A program made the translations under genes and the position numbers. A stretch of DNA of 64,000 nucleotides from JAWVFM01 sp963841455 (GTDB lineage: Bacteria; Actinomycetota; Thermoleophilia; Solirubrobacterales; 70-9), in the NCBI GenBank assembly GCA_963841455.1, contig CAWJCU010000003.1, positions 248,001 to 312,000 on the forward strand, given 5' to 3'. Shown one piece after another: positions 24,640 through 32,940 of the stretch; the stretch's first letter is position 1; each line of letters starts with the position of its first letter. The notes under the pieces were generated by a model. The model was not told where the DNA came from, did no database searches, and worked only from the letters and a program-made list of their open reading frames with translations.

Positions 24640-25755
24640 GTGGCAGGGGCCGACCGACCGAGCATCACAGCCCAGATCCTCAACCGGGCGCCCCGCCCGC
24701 CACTCATCTTCGGCTGCATCCTCCTCGTCGTCGCCCTATTCCTGGGCTATATCGGGGGCGCGGTGCTCGACTCGTCGCACTTCGCGCACCGGGCGTCGGA
24801 CGCACTCGATGACCCGGCCGTGCAGAGCGAGGTCTCCAAGGCGGTCTCGGGCACGATCTCGAGCAGCTCCGGGGGGGCCGTCTCCGCGGGCCAGGTCGGC
24901 GGCACCGTCGACTCGGTCATCGCCGACCCGAAGTTCCAGAAGGAATTCCGGGTCGAGGTCGCCAAGGTCCACTCGTCGCTCGTCAGCGGGGACGCCGACA
25001 GCGCGACGCTCAAGCTGAAGAGCCTCGGGCCGCTGGTCGCCAAGAAGCTCGGGGCCGCCGCGGGGGTGCCGGTGCCGGCGAGCGTTCCCGCCGTGGGCCT
25101 CGAGGTCAAGCCCCCGTCGGGGGTGCTGAGCATCGTGCGGACGCTCGACTCGCTCAGCTGGCTGCCGGGTGCTCTCGGCCTCGCTGCCCTCGCGTTCCTC
25201 GCGTGGCTCCTCTTCCGCGCCGTCGACCGCGCCGACGCGGTGCGAAGCATCGCCAAGACGATGCTCGTCGCCGGGGTCCTGATGGTGATCGTGTACCTTG
25301 GGGCCCGCCTGCTCATCACGAGCGCCGCAGGCGGAACCGGCGCGGTGAACGCCATCGTCGACGCCTACTTCGGGGACTTCGCGTTCGCCTCGCTCATCCT
25401 GGCCGGGGCGGGGGTCGTCGGCTGGATCGGGGCGTCGAGGTTCGCGGCTGCCCCCGTCGCGAAGCGGGCGCCTGAGCCCGCGCCGGCGCCGAAGCGGACC
25501 CCACCGCCCGAGCCGGCGCCGCGGCCAAAGCCGGCGGCTCACGAGGTCGACGAGCGCAGCGAGGCGGAGACGCGCGTGGTCTCGCAGCCGGCGCGGGTGG
25601 ACCTCCCGACCGTGCGCGAGGATGCCCCGCCGCCCGAGGTCGCGCCAGAGCCGGCGGAGTCGTCGACGAAGGCCTGCCCTGACTGCGCCGAGACCGTTCT
25701 CGCCGCAGCGCGGGTCTGCAAGCACTGCGGCTACCGCTTCCAGCAGGCGCCCTAG
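24640..25755 (+). CDS. Multi-pass membrane protein with Pro-rich linker and C-terminal zinc ribbon
   Basis: Intact protein of 371 residues. One helix near the N-terminus (PLIFGCILLVVALFLGYIGG), an extracytoplasmic segment of about 130 residues rich in Ser/Gly, then three helices (GALGLAALAFLAWLLF, AKTMLVAGVLMVIVYLGARL and ASLILAGAGVVGWIGA). A cytoplasmic tail of about 100 residues is rich in Pro, Ala and charged residues (PAPAPKRTPPPEPAPRPKPA) and ends in a zinc-ribbon with two CxxC pairs: CPDCAETVLAAARVCKHC. The membrane half resembles actinobacterial integral membrane proteins of unknown role. The ribbon may bind metal, a partner or membrane-proximal nucleic acid; this is inferred. Confidence 0.6.
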   Translation: MAGADRPSITAQILNRAPRPPLIFGCILLVVALFLGYIGGAVLDSSHFAHRASDALDDPAVQSEVSKAVSGTISSSSGGAVSAGQVGGTVDSVIADPKFQKEFRVEVAKVHSSLVSGDADSATLKLKSLGPLVAKKLGAAAGVPVPASVPAVGLEVKPPSGVLSIVRTLDSLSWLPGALGLAALAFLAWLLFRAVDRADAVRSIAKTMLVAGVLMVIVYLGARLLITSAAGGTGAVNAIVDAYFGDFAFASLILAGAGVVGWIGASRFAAAPVAKRAPEPAPAPKRTPPPEPAPRPKPAAHEVDERSEAETRVVSQPARVDLPTVREDAPPPEVAPEPAESSTKACPDCAETVLAAARVCKHCGYRFQQAP

Positions 25756-25761
25756 GCAGGG

Positions 25762-26265
25762 GTGCGCGAAACTCCTCAGGATCTCGAGACCCTTCAGGGG
25801 CTTCTCGACCGCAGCTATGCGGGCGCCGGAGCGCACCTGCTCCGCATCCACACCCCCGAGAGGCGGATGAAGGCCTCCGAGGTGGTCGAGCGACTCGAGG
25901 GCATGTGCTTGCTCGCCCTCGCCACAACCACGGCCGACGGACGGCCGATCGTCGGTCCGGTGGACGGAGTCTTCTACCGGGGCGCGTTCCACTTCGGCTC
26001 CGCTCCGGACTCAGTCCGGTTTCGACATATCGACGCGAGACCGCGAGTGAGCGCCACGCACCTCCCGGGCGAGGAGCTCGCGGTGACGGTCCACGGGGGG
26101 GCGAGGCGAATTGTGGTCGAGGGCGGCTTCCGCGAGGCGCTGCTCGAGATCTACGTCCCCCGCTACGGCGCCGACTGGGCAACCGACTTCCTCGACTCGG
26201 GGCCGGTCTACGCACGCATCGACGCAGTGCGCATGTTCGCGTTCGCGATGCGCGACGAGCGATGA
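25762..26265 (+). CDS. Pyridoxamine-5'-phosphate-oxidase-like (PPOX) flavin/F420-type protein
   Basis: Intact 167-residue protein of the split-barrel FMN-binding fold. The core reads LLALATTTADGRPIVGPVDG, VFYRGAFHFGSAPDSVRFRH and PRVSATHLPGEELAVTVHGG, the order expected for PPOX-family strands that bind FMN, F420 or heme. GTG at 25762 is just 6 bases after the zinc-ribbon gene stop. The reaction is not known; members reduce F420-dependent substrates or degrade heme. It may form a unit with the VOC gene that follows. Confidence 0.75.
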   Translation: MRETPQDLETLQGLLDRSYAGAGAHLLRIHTPERRMKASEVVERLEGMCLLALATTTADGRPIVGPVDGVFYRGAFHFGSAPDSVRFRHIDARPRVSATHLPGEELAVTVHGGARRIVVEGGFREALLEIYVPRYGADWATDFLDSGPVYARIDAVRMFAFAMRDER

Positions 26266-26324
26266 GTTTCGTCGCGGGCAGCGGTCCAAGAGGCGAAACC
26301 CAACCCCCACGAGGAGGAACTCAA

Positions 26325-26726
26325 ATGGCTGAGACCAGCACTGCCACCGGTATCGCCCAGGTCGGGACGGTCATCGTCCCGGTGAGTGACCAGGACGTCG
26401 CGCTGTCGTTCTACGCCGAGAAGCTCGGTTTCGAGCAGCGGACCGACATCCCGTTCGGCCCCAAGGGCGAGCGGTGGATCGAGGTCGCCCCGCAGGGCGC
26501 CGCCACCACGATCGCGATCGTCCCGCCGCGCGAGGGCGACCCGACGGGCGTCGAGACGCGCGTCGCGCTCTCGAGCCGCGACGTCGACGCGACGCACGCC
26601 GAGTTGCGGGAGCGCGGGGTCGACGTCGACGAGGAGGTCTCGCGGATGGGTGACCCCGTGCCGCCGATGTTCTGGCTGCGCGACCCCGACGGGAACTCGA
26701 TCTTCGTCGTCGAGCGCGAGGACTGA
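26325..26726 (+). CDS. VOC/glyoxalase-family protein
   Basis: Intact 133-residue protein of the vicinal-oxygen-chelate fold, one betaalphabetabetabeta pair. ATG at 26325 follows a clear GAGGAGG ribosome-binding site. The pattern is VGTVIVPVSDQDVALSFYAE, KLGFEQRTDIPFG, RVALSSRDVDATHAELRERG, then PPMFWLRDPDGNSIFVVERE. The D-P-D-G-N-x-x-x-V ending is the usual metal-side motif, with a Glu near the end. Members include glyoxalases, dioxygenases and antibiotic-resistance proteins; no specific role can be given. Confidence 0.8.
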   Translation: MAETSTATGIAQVGTVIVPVSDQDVALSFYAEKLGFEQRTDIPFGPKGERWIEVAPQGAATTIAIVPPREGDPTGVETRVALSSRDVDATHAELRERGVDVDEEVSRMGDPVPPMFWLRDPDGNSIFVVERED

Positions 26727-26771
26727 GCAGGCGGTGAGCGACGACGAGACGCGACGGCTCATAATCGAGGT

Positions 26772-27110
26772 GTGGCCTACGACGAGGACCTAGCCAACCG
26801 GATCAGGGAGCTGCTCGGCGGCGAGCGCGGCCTGGCGGAGCAGAAGATGTTCGGCGGCCTCGCCTTTCTGATCGGCGGGCACATGGCCGTCGCCGTCAGC
26901 GGCCAGGGCGGGCTTCTCCTTCGCTGCGAGCCGGCCGAGACCGAGGCGCTTGGCCGCGAAGCCGAACGCGCGGCGGTTCGAGATGCGCGGCCGTGAGATG
27001 GACGGGTGGCTGCGCGTCGATGTCGACGGCGGTGAGGTCGAAGCGCCAGCTCGAGCGCTGGGTGAGCCGCGCGTCTCGACTACGCTCGCGGCCTTCCGCC
27101 GAAGCGCTAG
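26772..27110 (+). CDS. TfoX N-terminal domain-like protein (frameshifted)
   Basis: Small protein of about 112 residues with the TfoX_N pattern. It starts MAYDEDLANRIRELLG, then LAEQKMFGGLAFLIGGHMAV and AVSGQGGLLLRC, continues after a shift near 26950 as AAKPNARRFEMRGREMDGWL and, after two more shifts near 27040 and 27085, ends as ERWVSR and YARGLPPKR before TAG at 27108. The three shifts together restore the first frame, which fits three single extra bases. Family members in actinobacteria are stand-alone domains of unknown role; in Gammaproteobacteria TfoX/Sxy controls competence. Confidence 0.7.
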
Positions 27111-27124
27111 GCCGAAGGACGCGC

Positions 27125-27523
27125 ATGTCCCAGCAGAACGTCGAGATCGTCCGCGCGGGGTTCGAGTACTTTCGAGCGACGCTGGACTTTCGGCCGGAGA
27201 TCATCGCGCCGGAGTTCGTCTGGGACATGTCCACCTTCGACGGATGGCCCGAGCAGAGGCAGTACCTGGGCATCGAGGGCGCGCGACAGTTCCTGCGCGA
27301 CTGGCTCGAGGCCTGGGACGAGTGGGAGATCGACATCGAGGCGCTTCGCGACGGCGGCGACAAGGTGGTGGCCGTCGTCCGGCAGTTCGGGCGGTCGAAG
27401 ACGACCGGCCTCGAGGTCGACATGACCTTCGCACAGGTCTTCACGATCCGCGACGGCAAGCAGGTGCGCATGGAGATGTACGCGGACCCCGCGGCGGGCC
27501 TCGCCGCCGCCGGGCTCGAATAG
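27125..27523 (+). CDS. SnoaL/NTF2-like protein
   Basis: Intact 132-residue protein of the NTF2-like cone fold. It starts MSQQNVEIVRAGFEYFRA and has the family features WDMSTFDGWPEQRQYLGIEG, then ARQFLRDWLEAWDEWEIDIE, VVAVVRQFGRSKTTGLEV and FAQVFTIRDGKQVRMEMYAD. Such single-domain proteins work as small-molecule isomerases, cyclases, hydratases or ligand binders. It sits 14 bases after the TfoX-like gene and 22 bases before the DUF3556 gene. Substrate unknown. Confidence 0.8.
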   Translation: MSQQNVEIVRAGFEYFRATLDFRPEIIAPEFVWDMSTFDGWPEQRQYLGIEGARQFLRDWLEAWDEWEIDIEALRDGGDKVVAVVRQFGRSKTTGLEVDMTFAQVFTIRDGKQVRMEMYADPAAGLAAAGLE

Positions 27524-27545
27524 CGACTGATTTACTGCGCGGATC

Positions 27546-29310
27546 ATGGGTTTCCTGACGCCTGCGCCGCCACCGGTGGACGTCGAGGATTGGAAGCGGC
27601 TGCCACACCTCGAGCGGATCAAGCCGCTCGCCCAGGACTGGGCGGTGAACGGCTTCGGCTCGCCGTCGGTGCTGACGTTTCTCTACCTCTTCAAGCTCGT
27701 CGTCTTCGCCGTCGGCGGGATGTGGCTGATCGGGGCGACGACGCCCGGGCTGGGCTCTCTCTCCGATTTCGGCGACTGGTGGACGCAGCCGATCGTCTGG
27801 CAGAAGGTCGTCGTCTTCAGCGTCCTCTGGGAGTTCCTCGGCATCGGGTCGGGGTCGGGGCCGCTGACCTTCCGCTTCAACCCGCCGATCGGCGGGCCGC
27901 TCTACTGGCTGCGGCCCGGGCTGCCTGCGCATGCCCCCGTTCCCGAGCCACGTGCCCGGGACCAAGGGGTCGAGGCGCACCTTCGCCGACGTGGTCCTTG
28001 CGCTGGGGGTCTACGGGAGCCTCGGCTTCCTCCTCTTCTCGCACGGCAAGGCGATCCACGACCCCGACGCCGTGGCGATCTTCGGCAACGTGAGCGCGGG
28101 GCAGCTCCAGCCCTGGGCGGTGGCGGTCGCGATCGGCTTCATCGGGCTGTTGGGGCTCCGCGACAAGGTGACCTTCATGCAGCTGCGACCTGATGTCTTC
28201 GCGCCGCTCTTCGTCGCCTTCCTGTTCCCGGTCAGCAACCTCGTGATCGCGTCGCAGCTCGTCCTCTTCTTCGTCTGGATCGGTGCGGCGTCGTCGAAGC
28301 TGACGCACCACTTCACGTACGTGGTCCAGGCGATGGTCTCGAACACGCCGTGGAACCGGTCGCACTTCGCCAAGAAGCAGCTCTATCGGGACTGGCCGAA
28401 GAGCCTCCAGCCCTCGACCAAGGCGCACCTCACGGCCCACTTCGGGACCGCGCTCGAGTTTGGGTTCCCGATCCTGCTGATGATCTCCAGCGGTGGCACG
28501 CTGACCGTGATCGCGGTGGCGATCGCGCTCATCTTCCACGCCCACATCACGTCGACATTCCCGCTGGGCGTCCCGCTCGAATGGAACATCTTCATGATGT
28601 TCGGGATCGTCTGGCTGTTCGCCGAGTACAGCTGGGTGCCGTTCTCGACGCTCGACAACCCGGTGCTGATCGCGGTCATCATCCTCGTCGGGGTGGTGCT
28701 CCCGACAATCGGCCGCCGCTGGCCGCAGAGGTTCTCGTTCCTGTGGGCGATGCTCTACTACGCGGGCAACTGGGCGACGACCTGGTGGCTCTTCCGCAAC
28801 GACGGGGACATCGAGGACCGGGTCGACGACGAGATCACGAAGAGCTCGAAGTCCGCGAAGACCCAGCTCACCGCGCTCTACGACGCGGACCTCGCCGAGC
28901 TGACGATGTACAAGGGTCTGGCGTTCCGCTGCATGCACTCCCACGGCAGAGCGCTGAACGGGCTCCTGCCCCGCGTCGTCGACGACCTCGGCGAGTACAC
29001 GGTGCGCGACGGCGAGTTCGTCGCCGGGCCGCTGCTCGGCTGGAACTTCGGCGATGGCCACTTCCACGGCGCCCAGCTCCTCGCCGCCGTGCAGGAGCAG
29101 CTGAATCTCGCCGAGGGCGATATCCGCGTCATCACGCTGGAGTCGCAGCCGACCTACATGTTCCGCGACCCGAAGCAGCACTACAAGCTGCACGACGTCA
29201 AGGCCGGGGTCTTCGAGGAGGGGGTCGTGCGCGTGAAGGAAATGACGACGCGGGAGCCGTGGCTCGACGAGTCCGGGACGATCCCCGTCGACGAAGTCAA
29301 GCGCCGATGA
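27546..29310 (+). CDS. DUF3556 multi-pass membrane protein (one frameshift)
   Basis: Protein of about 588 residues matching the actinobacterial DUF3556 family. The start MGFLTPAPPPVDVEDWKRL and LERIKPLAQDWAVNGFGSPS is characteristic. Around nine or ten membrane helices follow, with a His/Lys-rich loop KLTHHFTYVVQAMVSNTPWN and helices such as LTVIAVAIALIFHAHI. The last 150 residues are soluble and contain RCMHSHGRALNGLLPRVVDD, GPLLGWNFGDGHFHG and EGDIRVITLESQPTYMF. A single extra base near 27920 breaks the frame. Its stop overlaps the start of a phytoene-desaturase-like flavoprotein (ATGA), so the two are coupled. No function is established for the family. Confidence 0.8.
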
Positions 29311-30726
29311 GCACGGCGATCGTGGTCGGCGCGGGCCCGAACGGGCTCTGCGCCGCCGCGACCCTCGCGAAGGCCGGCGTCGAGGTGACCGTCCTCGAGG
29401 CGATGGACACGGTGGGCGGTGGCGCCCGAAGCTCCGAGCTCCTGCGCCCGGGCCTCGTGAGCGACCACTGCTCGGCGATCCACCCGCTGGCGGCGCACTC
29501 GCCCGGGCTCGAGCCGCTCGACCTCGCGAGCCACGGCCTCGAGTGGCTCTACCCGGAGGTCGACCTCGCGCACCCGCTCGACGACGGGAGCGCCGGGGAG
29601 CTGCTCCGCTCGATCGATCACACGGTGATGGCGCTCGGGGCCGAGGGCTGGCGGTGGAACCAGATGTTCGGCGGCCCGGCCAAGCACTTCGCGCGGCTCA
29701 ATCGCGACGACCTGACGAAGCCGGTGCTCCACGTGGCAAGGCATCCGCTGCTGATCACGCTGTTCGGCCTTCGGACCCTGCTGCCCGCGACGACCCTGGC
29801 GCGGCGGCTGCGCTCAGAGCGGGCTTCGGCGCTCTTCGCCGGTGTGGCGGCCCATTCGTTTGCGCCGCTCAACAGGCCGCTGAGCTCCGCCGTCGGCGTC
29901 GCCTTGACGTGCGCCTGCCATGCCTACGGCTGGCCGGTCGCCAAGGGCGGCTCGGGCGCGATCACCGACGCCCTGGCGTCTGTCGTCACGACGAACGGCG
30001 GCCGAATCGAGACGGGCGTGCGGGTCGAGAAGCTCGACGAGATGCCAGACGCCGACGCGGTGATCTTCGACCTCGCCCCGAGGGCCGTTGTCGGCATCGC
30101 CGGGGACCGCCTGCCGCCGCGGGTGGCCCGGGCGTTCGAGCGCTACCGGTACGGGCCCGGCGCGTTCAAGGTCGACATGGCGATCCAGGACGGCGTGCCG
30201 TGGCGGGCGGAGGGCTGCCGGCGCGCAGGGACGGTGCACGCGATCGGCGGCCTCGACGAGATCGTCGCCGCGGAGGCCGAGATCAACCGCGGGCGCATGC
30301 CCGAGCGCCCGCTCGTCCTCGTTGGCCAGCAGTACCTGGCCGATCCGTCGCGCTCGGACGGCGACGTCCATCCCCTCTGGGCCTACGCCCATGTGCCGGC
30401 GGGCTGGGATGGCGACGCGACCGAGGCGATCCTGTCGCAGATCGAGCGCTTCGCGCCGGGCTTTCGCGAGCGCGTGCTCGAAATCGTCACCCGGTCGGCC
30501 CCGGAGTTCGAGGCCTACAACCCGAACTACGTCGGCGGGGACATCATCACCGGCTCGAACGCGGGGCTTCGGTTCGCGATCCGCCCACGGCGCACGCTGC
30601 GGCCGTACTCCTGCGGGACCAGCGGCCTCTACATCTGCTCCGCCGCGACGCCCCCCGGGCCCGGGCGCTCACGGCATGGGGGGCGCCAACGCCGCCGCCG
30701 CCGTGCTCAAGCAGCTGCGGCGCTAG
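29307..30726 (+). CDS. Phytoene desaturase-like FAD-dependent oxidoreductase
   Basis: Flavin-dependent oxidoreductase of the carotenoid desaturase/retinol saturase type, about 473 residues. The N-terminal dinucleotide fold is AIVVGAGPNGLCAAATLAKA with the Glu of VTVLEAMDTVGGGARS. Substrate-side features are CHAYGWPVAKGGSGAITDAL and DAVIFDLAPRAVVGIAGD, and the C-terminal FAD motif reads SGLYICSAATPPGPG then, after an extra base near 30665, AHGMGGANAAAAVLKQL. ATG at 29307 overlaps the DUF3556 stop. The partner membrane protein suggests a lipid-soluble substrate such as an isoprenoid or fatty chain; this is inferred. Confidence 0.85.
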
Positions 30727-32180
30727 GCGGCCGCCGCGGCCTGCGCGTTCGCCATGTCCACGTGCGCCCTGCTGTCGCGCGTTCGGATCAGGACCAGGGT
30801 CGCGACGAATCCCAGAGCGGCGATCACCGCCCCTCCGAGGAACGCGGCCTGGAACCCCTCGGTCAGCGCGCTCGGCAGCGATGAGCCACCGCTCGCCACC
30901 ACGTCGTCGGTGCGAGTGGTCGCGATCGTCGAGAGGACGGCCAGCCCGAGCGCTCCGCCGATCTGCTGCGAGGTGTTGATCAGGCCGCTCGCAAGGCCCT
31001 GCTCCCGCTCCTCAACCCCGGACACCGCGGCGATCGTCGAGGTCACGAATCCGAAGCCCAGCCCCGCCGCCGCGAGCAGCGAGGGGCCGAGGATGTCGGT
31101 GAGGAAGCCGCCGCCCACCGAGATCTGGCTGAACCAGCCGAGGCCGACGGCGATGAACAGCATCCCCGCCGCGAGGATCGGCTTGAAGCCGAACCGGGTC
31201 ACGAGCTGGCCACCGAGGCCGGCGGCCACGATGATCATCAGCGCGAGCGGCAGGTACGAAAGGCCGGCGTGGATCGCGCTGTAGCCCAGCACCTGCTGCA
31301 TGTAGAGCGAGATGAAGAAGAACATCGAGAACAGCGACGCGCCGAGCAGGACCCCCACGACGTTGGCGCCGGTGAGGGTCCGCAGCCGGAAGATCCGGAA
31401 CGGGACCAGGGGTGCCTTCGAGCGCAGCTCGATGGCCACGAAGGCGCCGATCAGGACCACCGAGAGCGCCAGCAGGCTGATGATCTTGGTCGACCCCCAG
31501 CCCGCGCTCGACGCGTCGAGGAACGCGTAGGCGAGGACCGACAGGCCGGCGGTCACGCTCACCGCACCGGCGGCGTCGAAGTGGCGCGTCGCAGACTCGG
31601 AGCGGCTCTCCGGGATCAGGCGCGGGGTCAGCGCGAGGGCGATGAGCGCCACCGGCACGTTCACCCAAAGCACCCATTCCCAGCCCAGGCTGTCAGTGAG
31701 GATGCCGCCGAGGAGGACGCCGACCGCGCCGGCCGAACCCGCGACCGCGCCCCACGCGCCGAGCGCCTTGTTGCGCTCAGCCCCGTCCCTGAACAGAGTG
31801 GTGACGATCGAGAGCGCCGCGGGGGAGACGATCGCTGCGCCGAGGCCCTGCGCCGCGCGAGCGGCGATCAGCTGGCCCTGGTTGGCCGCGAATCCGGCGA
31901 GAAGCGACGCGACGGCGACGACCAGGAGCCCGGCCATGAAGACCCGCCGCCGGCCGAGTAGGTCCGCGGCGCGCCCGCCGAGCAAGAGGAAGCCGCCGAA
32001 CGCGATCACGTACGCGTTGACGACCCATGGAAGGTCCGCCTCGGAGAAGCCGAGCCCCGTGCCGATGCTCGGCAGGGCGACGTTCACGATCGAGGCGTCG
32101 AGCACGACGATGAACTGCGCGACGCAGAGCAGGATCAAGGCCGTCCAGCGGCGGTCGAGATATTCCTCGTAGGTGGTCAT
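30723..32180 (-). CDS. MFS drug:H+ antiporter (DHA2, 14 helices, EmrB/QacA type)
   Basis: Plasma-membrane exporter of 485 residues, intact. Motif D1/A region and the DHA2 hallmark FIVVLDASIVNVALPSIGTG are at the first helix; motif A is GGRAADLLGRRRVFMAG; motif C (antiporter) is GSAGAVGVLLGGILTDSLG. Fourteen helices are expected from the length and hydropathy, ending in AAFLGGAVIAALGFVATLVL. ATG at 32180 follows an AAAGGAG ribosome-binding site. The gene is divergent from a TetR gene with two inverted-repeat operators between, so the exporter is probably induced when the repressor binds a toxic ligand. It overlaps the convergent flavoprotein gene by 4 bases. Confidence 0.92.
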   Translation of the reverse strand: MTTYEEYLDRRWTALILLCVAQFIVVLDASIVNVALPSIGTGLGFSEADLPWVVNAYVIAFGGFLLLGGRAADLLGRRRVFMAGLLVVAVASLLAGFAANQGQLIAARAAQGLGAAIVSPAALSIVTTLFRDGAERNKALGAWGAVAGSAGAVGVLLGGILTDSLGWEWVLWVNVPVALIALALTPRLIPESRSESATRHFDAAGAVSVTAGLSVLAYAFLDASSAGWGSTKIISLLALSVVLIGAFVAIELRSKAPLVPFRIFRLRTLTGANVVGVLLGASLFSMFFFISLYMQQVLGYSAIHAGLSYLPLALMIIVAAGLGGQLVTRFGFKPILAAGMLFIAVGLGWFSQISVGGGFLTDILGPSLLAAAGLGFGFVTSTIAAVSGVEEREQGLASGLINTSQQIGGALGLAVLSTIATTRTDDVVASGGSSLPSALTEGFQAAFLGGAVIAALGFVATLVLIRTRDSRAHVDMANAQAAAAA

Positions 32181-32260
32181 TTAGGGGCTCCTTTCTCCGG
32201 CCTTTTCCCTGAGACGAATGTGAGGGGCGGAATTCGACAGGCCTTTGGGCTAAGCTGTAG

Positions 32261-32276
32261 CGGAACCTGAGTTCCG
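32261..32276. promoter_or_regulatory. TetR-type operator 1
   Basis: CGGAAC-CTGA-GTTCCG is a perfect inverted repeat with 6-base arms and a 4-base spacer in the intergenic region between the MFS and TetR genes. It has the same layout as operator 2, whose centre lies 35 bases away. Confidence 0.75.
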
Positions 32277-32294
32277 GTTTCGGTTAGGCACTAT

Positions 32295-32312
32295 ACGGAA
32301 TCCAGATTCCGT
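32295..32312. promoter_or_regulatory. TetR-type operator 2
   Basis: ACGGAAT-CCAG-ATTCCGT has perfect 7-base arms and a 4-base spacer, and ends 4 bases before the ATG of the TetR gene, where binding would block its transcription. It shares the core CGGAAY-N4-RTTCCG with operator 1. Confidence 0.78.
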
Positions 32313-32316
32313 TTGC

Positions 32317-32940
32317 ATGACGACCGTCACACACAAGCCCAGCGCACCCGCCGCGACGGAGCGAGCCCTGCGCGCTGACGCCTGCCGCAACCGGGCCGCC
32401 GTCATCGCGTCGGCCAAGAAGCTCTTCGCCGACCAGGGCCTCGATGCCCAGATGCCCGACGTGGCGAAGGCCGCAAAGGTGGGGGTGGGGACCGTCTACC
32501 GGCACTTCCCGACCAAGGACGACCTGATCGCCGCCATGGCCGCGGACCGCTTCGAGCGCCTCGCCGAGAAGGCGACCGAGAGCCTCCAGACCGAAGACGC
32601 ATGGGAGGGCCTCTGCGAGTTCATTCGTTTCTCCGCCCAGATCCAGGCCGACGACCGGGGGCTGTGCGAGGTGATGGGGTCCCGCCCGGAGGTCATGGAG
32701 GGCGCGGCACAGGCCGCCCAACTGCCGGAACTGTGCGAGCGTCTCGTCGAGCGGGCCCAGCGGTCCGGCGAGTTGAGGCAGGACCTCACCTGGGAGGACA
32801 TTCCGATGGTCGCCTGCGGTCTCGGCCGGATCACCCAGGCCACGGCGGGACCGGCGTCCGGGCGCTGGCCGCGGCTCGTCGAGATCATCCTCGACGGGTT
32901 GCGGGCGCCGGGCAGCGGGAAGCTGCCGAACGCCGGCTGA
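32317..32940 (+). CDS. TetR-family transcriptional regulator
   Basis: Ligand-responsive repressor of 207 residues, intact. The N-terminal helix-turn-helix is typical: NRAAVIASAKKLFADQGLDA then VAKAAKVGVGTVYRHFPTKDD, where the recognition helix is VGVGTVYRHF. The ligand-binding domain contains EFIRFSAQIQADDRGLCEVM and ends with AGPASGRWPRLVEIILDGL. It is divergent from the MFS exporter, and the two perfect inverted repeats just upstream of its own start suggest it represses both itself and the exporter. The inducing ligand cannot be predicted. Confidence 0.9.
   Translation: MTTVTHKPSAPAATERALRADACRNRAAVIASAKKLFADQGLDAQMPDVAKAAKVGVGTVYRHFPTKDDLIAAMAADRFERLAEKATESLQTEDAWEGLCEFIRFSAQIQADDRGLCEVMGSRPEVMEGAAQAAQLPELCERLVERAQRSGELRQDLTWEDIPMVACGLGRITQATAGPASGRWPRLVEIILDGLRAPGSGKLPNAG

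Noticed and set aside
27877..29193. Antisense open frame of 438 codons opposite the DUF3556 gene
   Set aside because: Composition is Arg/Glu/His-rich with no hydrophobic core or motif; it is the mirror of a GC-rich gene with a clear family match on the plus strand.
28350..29306. Long plus-strand frame that joins the DUF3556 region to the flavoprotein
   Set aside because: Only the part after 29307 encodes a recognisable protein; the earlier part is an out-of-frame reading of DUF3556.
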